Shown here piece after piece: positions 45,441 to 49,068 of a stretch of 49,068 bases of DNA (within the stretch, counting starts at the first letter, position 1; each line of letters starts with the position of its first letter). Both the position numbers and the translations under genes were made by a program. The notes under the pieces were generated by a model. That model worked only from the letters and a program-made list of their open reading frames with translations, ran no database searches and had not been told where the DNA came from. This DNA is from Dehalococcoidia bacterium (GTDB lineage Bacteria; Chloroflexota; Dehalococcoidia; SZUA-161): assembly GCA_011174795.1 (NCBI GenBank), contig DUEY01000017.1:1-49068 (forward strand), given 5' to 3'.

Positions 45441-46877
45441 TTATGGAGCTATGGCGGCCGCAGTCTCAGCCAGTTTAAGCACCAGCCACGGGTAAACGCC
45501 GAGCACCAGGACGCCCAGTGAGGTGATGGCAAGGGTGATACGCAGCGGTATAGAGGAAGGAACAGCCTCCTCGGATGCAGGCTCGCCGAGGTACATCACC
45601 TTGACTACTCTCAGATAGTAATAAGCAGAGATTACGGAGTTGAGCACAGCGATGATTACCAGCCACAGGAGATCCTGTTGAATTGCGGCATTGAAGATAT
45701 AGAACTTGGCCATGAATCCCACTGTGGGTGGGATTCCTATGAGCGAGATGAGGCAAAAGGCGAGTATCAAAGCGAGCACGGGCGACCTCCGAACCATGCC
45801 GGAGTAGTCGCTGATTTGGTCACTGCCAATCTTACTGGAAACAACGATAATGGCAATAAATGCGCCTAGATTGGCCAGGGCGTAGCCAGCGAGGAAAAAG
45901 AGCACTCCGCTCTTGCCCAGGGTGCTGATAGCGGCGAGACCTACCATGATATAGCCGGCATGGGCGATGCTCGAGTATCCCAGCATTCGCTTGATATTGG
46001 TCTGGGCAATAGCGACCACGTTGCCGAGGGTCATAGATATGGCACCGAGCACAGCGAATATCATCGCCCAGTCTCCGCTAATCAGCGGGTCTCCGAAGGC
46101 AGCGTGGAAAACCCTGAGAATGACGGCAAAGCCAGCGGCTTTGCTTGCCACGGAGAGATAGGCTGTTATCGGCGTGGGTGCGCCTTCATAGACGTCGGGA
46201 ACCCACATCTGGAATGGCACGGAGGCGATCTTAAATCCGAATCCAGCAACCATTAACACGATACCGAGGAGCAGCGCCGGCGTATCCCAGAGTTGCCCGC
46301 CCGCGACCAGTTCGGAAACCCTCGTTAAAATCTCATCGAGATGTGTGGTTCCCGTCATCCCGAAGATAAAAGCCATGCCGAGCAGTAAAACAGCTGAGCT
46401 TATCGCACCCAGAATCATATACTTGAGCCCAGCTTCACTTGACTTGGAGTCCTTAAGAAAAGCTACCAGCGCATACAGGGAGATACTTGCGAGTTCCAGC
46501 GATATGTATATCGATATGAGCTCCCCGGTGGTCGCCATAAGCGCCAAGCCGCCGGCGGACAGAAGCACCAGGGCGTAGTATTCGCCCTGAAAACGCGCGA
46601 ACTTGCTTATATAGTCAACAGAGGAGAGGATAACCAGCGCGGCGATTCCGTATATGAGGAATTTAAAGAACAGGCTGAAATCATCCACCACCAGCATTCC
46701 GCTGAACGACGTCTCCGTCTCGCCCCACAAGGCAATAGTAAAGGCAATGGGGATTATCAAGCCCGCCACGCTAATCGCTGCCAGTAACTTCTTCTGCTCT
46801 ATCACGAGATCGAGCAGAATCACCAGCAGGGCGATACCGCAGATGCTCAGTTCAGGCGATAACAGCCAAAAGTCCAA
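45441..46877 (-). CDS. nuoN: NADH-quinone oxidoreductase subunit N
   Basis: ELASISLYALVAFLKDSKSSEAGLKYMILGAISSAVLLLGMAF; FQMWVPDVYEGAPTPITAYLSVASKAAGFAV. Confidence 0.96.
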   Translation of the reverse strand: MDFWLLSPELSICGIALLVILLDLVIEQKKLLAAISVAGLIIPIAFTIALWGETETSFSGMLVVDDFSLFFKFLIYGIAALVILSSVDYISKFARFQGEYYALVLLSAGGLALMATTGELISIYISLELASISLYALVAFLKDSKSSEAGLKYMILGAISSAVLLLGMAFIFGMTGTTHLDEILTRVSELVAGGQLWDTPALLLGIVLMVAGFGFKIASVPFQMWVPDVYEGAPTPITAYLSVASKAAGFAVILRVFHAAFGDPLISGDWAMIFAVLGAISMTLGNVVAIAQTNIKRMLGYSSIAHAGYIMVGLAAISTLGKSGVLFFLAGYALANLGAFIAIIVVSSKIGSDQISDYSGMVRRSPVLALILAFCLISLIGIPPTVGFMAKFYIFNAAIQQDLLWLVIIAVLNSVISAYYYLRVVKVMYLGEPASEEAVPSSIPLRITLAITSLGVLVLGVYPWLVLKLAETAAAIAP

Positions 46878-46879
46878 TT

Positions 46880-47302
46880 TTATTCTCCCACCTGCACTAT
46901 TTCAGCTATTCGAAACAGCTTCCGGGTATCCTCATGCAGTTCCTCCCAGATATCGAGGATGTCCTTGCGTGAAGCCCAGCGTGCTTCCCCGACATCGCTG
47001 TTCGGTCTGAGTTCTCCTTCAGCTTTCTCAGCCAGATAGTTAATATAGATAACATGCAACTCTGTTCCGCCTTCGGACTCCACGATTCTGTCGAAGGTGG
47101 TCAGAGGAGCAGTCAGATTTATCTCCAGGTTGGTCTCCTCCTTCACTTCCCGCTTAATCCCTTCTTCTATTCTCTCTCCCAGCATTAGCTTACCACCGGG
47201 GCATATCCATTTGCCCTGCCAGAATCCCCCTCTCTCCGGGCGGTGCTTCACCAGTAACACCCTCTCATTTTCATCCTTTATCACCGCGCCTACCGCTACC
47301 AT
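46880..47302 (-). CDS. NUDIX hydrolase
   Basis: GGKLMLGERIEEGIKREVKEETNLEI NUDIX box; ORF could extend to 47359, overlapping nuoM. Confidence 0.92.
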   Translation of the reverse strand: MVAVGAVIKDENERVLLVKHRPERGGFWQGKWICPGGKLMLGERIEEGIKREVKEETNLEINLTAPLTTFDRIVESEGGTELHVIYINYLAEKAEGELRPNSDVGEARWASRKDILDIWEELHEDTRKLFRIAEIVQVGE

Positions 47303-47324
47303 TATCCCTTCCGCTGCCACTTTA

Positions 47325-48836
47325 CTAACCCCAGCTACTGAATACAGGGCTAATAACATCGAGAAGCAGCCTGGGGTAAACGCCGAAGAGCATGATTAAT
47401 ATCACGAAGGCGAAGATGTACGCCTTCTCCATATTGTCGGCATCCCCCACGCCGTCATACTTCTCCTTAGGCTCTCTATAAAAGACTCTTTCCAGCATCC
47501 ATAGAATATACCCTGCCCCCACCACGATACCCAGCACTGCCAGAACCACCATTGCCTGGACCCAGTAATAGGCGTCACTGGTGAAACTCCCCAGGAACAC
47601 AGTGAACTCGGCAGCGAAGCCAATAGTAGTAGGCAGCCCCAGCGCTGCCAGCCCTGCGATACTGAACACTACAGCTATAACCGGCATTTGCCTGGCCAGT
47701 CCGCCGAGCACGGGAATCTGGCGCTGGTGCGTCTTATCATAAACCAGCCCCACCATGGCAAACAGCAGCCCCGTTATGAGACCGTGGCTGAACATCTGGA
47801 GCGTGGCCCCCGTGAGGCTGAGCTGGGTAAAAGCGAAGATCCCCAGTAGAACGAAACCCATGTGGCTTACCGAACTGTATGCGATAAGCTTCTTCAGGTC
47901 GGTCTGTCTCATAGTTGCCGCTGCGCCGTAGAGCACGCTCACGACAGCAAAGGCAGCGATTATCGTTGCATAGTCCTCAGCAACTCCTGGAACAAGTCCG
48001 CCATCCCCGAAACCCGCTATGAGACGAACCATACCGTATGCGCCCATCTTGAGCAGCACGCCGGCCAGTATCACGCTGACTGCCGTTGGGGCGTCGGTAT
48101 GAGCATCGGGCAACCAGGTATGCAGCGGAAACACGGGCAGCTTTATGGCGAAAGCTATGAATATCAGGAAGAATATCGATGCCAGAGGTATGACGGGCGT
48201 CAGCCATTCAACACCGCCGCTGGCAATAGCCACCATGCTGAAGGTGTGAGGCTCTGGAGTGGAGAAATAGAGGCAGAGTATCCCTGCCAGCATGAAGGCG
48301 CTGCCGAAGAGGGTATATATAACGAACTTAGTCGCTGAATATTCTTTTCTTCCCAGAGGCGGTGGGGTTCCCCAGATAGAAATCAACATATACATGGGGA
48401 TAAGCTCTACTTCCCAGAAGAGGAAGAAGAGCAGGAGGTCCAGAGAGCAGAAAACTCCTAGAATCCCCGTTTCCAGGAGCAGAAGCCAGATGTAGTATTC
48501 TCTCACCCTGATGTTGATTTTCCATGATACGAATACGGAGACAAGCCCCAGGAAAGTGGTCAGTATCACCATAGAGAGCCCCAGCCCGTCGACACCGAGG
48601 TAGTATTGAGCTCCGAGTGACTCAATCCACCGAGCGGGACCTTCCACAAACTGCAGACCGCCATCACGGTCGAAGGCAACAAACAAAGCTACAGAGAGGG
48701 CAAAGGCGATAAAGGTGAACAGGGCTGCTGTTATTCTTACCGCTTTCGCCTCTTTAATAAGCAGAGCAATCACAACTGCCCCCGCCGCCGGCAGGAACAG
48801 TATTACTGTGAGAGGATGGATAGACTCTATGTCCAA
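47325..48836 (-). CDS. nuoM: NADH-quinone oxidoreductase subunit M
   Basis: YLGVDGLGLSMVILTTFLG, FFLFWEVELIPMYMLISIWG, KLPVFPLHTWLPDAHTDAPTAVSVILAGVLLKMGAYG. Confidence 0.97.
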   Translation of the reverse strand: MDIESIHPLTVILFLPAAGAVVIALLIKEAKAVRITAALFTFIAFALSVALFVAFDRDGGLQFVEGPARWIESLGAQYYLGVDGLGLSMVILTTFLGLVSVFVSWKINIRVREYYIWLLLLETGILGVFCSLDLLLFFLFWEVELIPMYMLISIWGTPPPLGRKEYSATKFVIYTLFGSAFMLAGILCLYFSTPEPHTFSMVAIASGGVEWLTPVIPLASIFFLIFIAFAIKLPVFPLHTWLPDAHTDAPTAVSVILAGVLLKMGAYGMVRLIAGFGDGGLVPGVAEDYATIIAAFAVVSVLYGAAATMRQTDLKKLIAYSSVSHMGFVLLGIFAFTQLSLTGATLQMFSHGLITGLLFAMVGLVYDKTHQRQIPVLGGLARQMPVIAVVFSIAGLAALGLPTTIGFAAEFTVFLGSFTSDAYYWVQAMVVLAVLGIVVGAGYILWMLERVFYREPKEKYDGVGDADNMEKAYIFAFVILIMLFGVYPRLLLDVISPVFSSWG

Positions 48837-48861
48837 ACCTTCAATCTCCTAAAGCGATTTC

Positions 48862-49068
48862 TTATTTATAAGCGTACCAAACGAGCATGATAATCAGTAT
48901 GCCGAGCACAATCGCCAGGCCATATGATTGAAGTTGACCTGTCTGCACTCTGCGAACGATACTACCCGATACCACGGTGACCTTAGCCACGCCGTTGACG
49001 GTGCCATCGACTATATAGGTGTCAAACAGCTCTATCAGGCGGAAGAGGCCATTTTGCAGCGCGCGTAC
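48862..49068 (-). CDS. nuoL: NADH-quinone oxidoreductase subunit L, C-terminal part (truncated by window edge)
   Basis: Frame open to the edge: VRALQNGLFRLIELFDTYIVDGTVNGVAKVTVVSGSIVRRVQTGQLQSYGLAIVLGILIIMLVWYAYK*. Confidence 0.88.
   Translation of the reverse strand, partial: VRALQNGLFRLIELFDTYIVDGTVNGVAKVTVVSGSIVRRVQTGQLQSYGLAIVLGILIIMLVWYAYK

Overview
The 49 kb window looks like a chromosomal segment of an anaerobic, probably Chloroflexota/Dehalococcoidia-like bacterium (lineage is inferred from gene content only). About 36 kb is conserved housekeeping sequence: miaB, dapA-asd-dapB-pnp-rpsO, an SbcCD/PD-(D/E)XK nuclease operon, glyS, two tandem membrane pyrophosphatases, a GuaB3-like gene, rsmI, metG, an RND transporter, a polyprenyl synthase, recO, a Tes-like radical SAM gene, recR, ybaB, dnaX, ybeY, and nuoN/NUDIX/nuoM/nuoL. 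Two regions stand out. (1) At 1.0-7.8 kb, a group-1-like NiFe hydrogenase without a Tat leader or cytochrome partner, plus its maturation protease, is flanked by two divergent metV-metF pairs. The shared intergenic region carries two CsoR/RcnR-type operator-like palindromes. This suggests H2-linked methylene-THF reduction. (2) At about 7.8-12.5 kb, next to a tRNA-Ser(GCU), lies an apparently undescribed cassette: at least three paralogous short proteins with matching N- and C-terminal amphipathic helices, a possible fourth circularly rearranged member, a DUF4352-like exported protein, an FnIII-like exported protein, a membrane protein with an NNRP/NNRL/NNGP tail, and a 51-aa basic peptide missed by the ORF track. 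Functions are assigned from motif recognition only; no searches were run.
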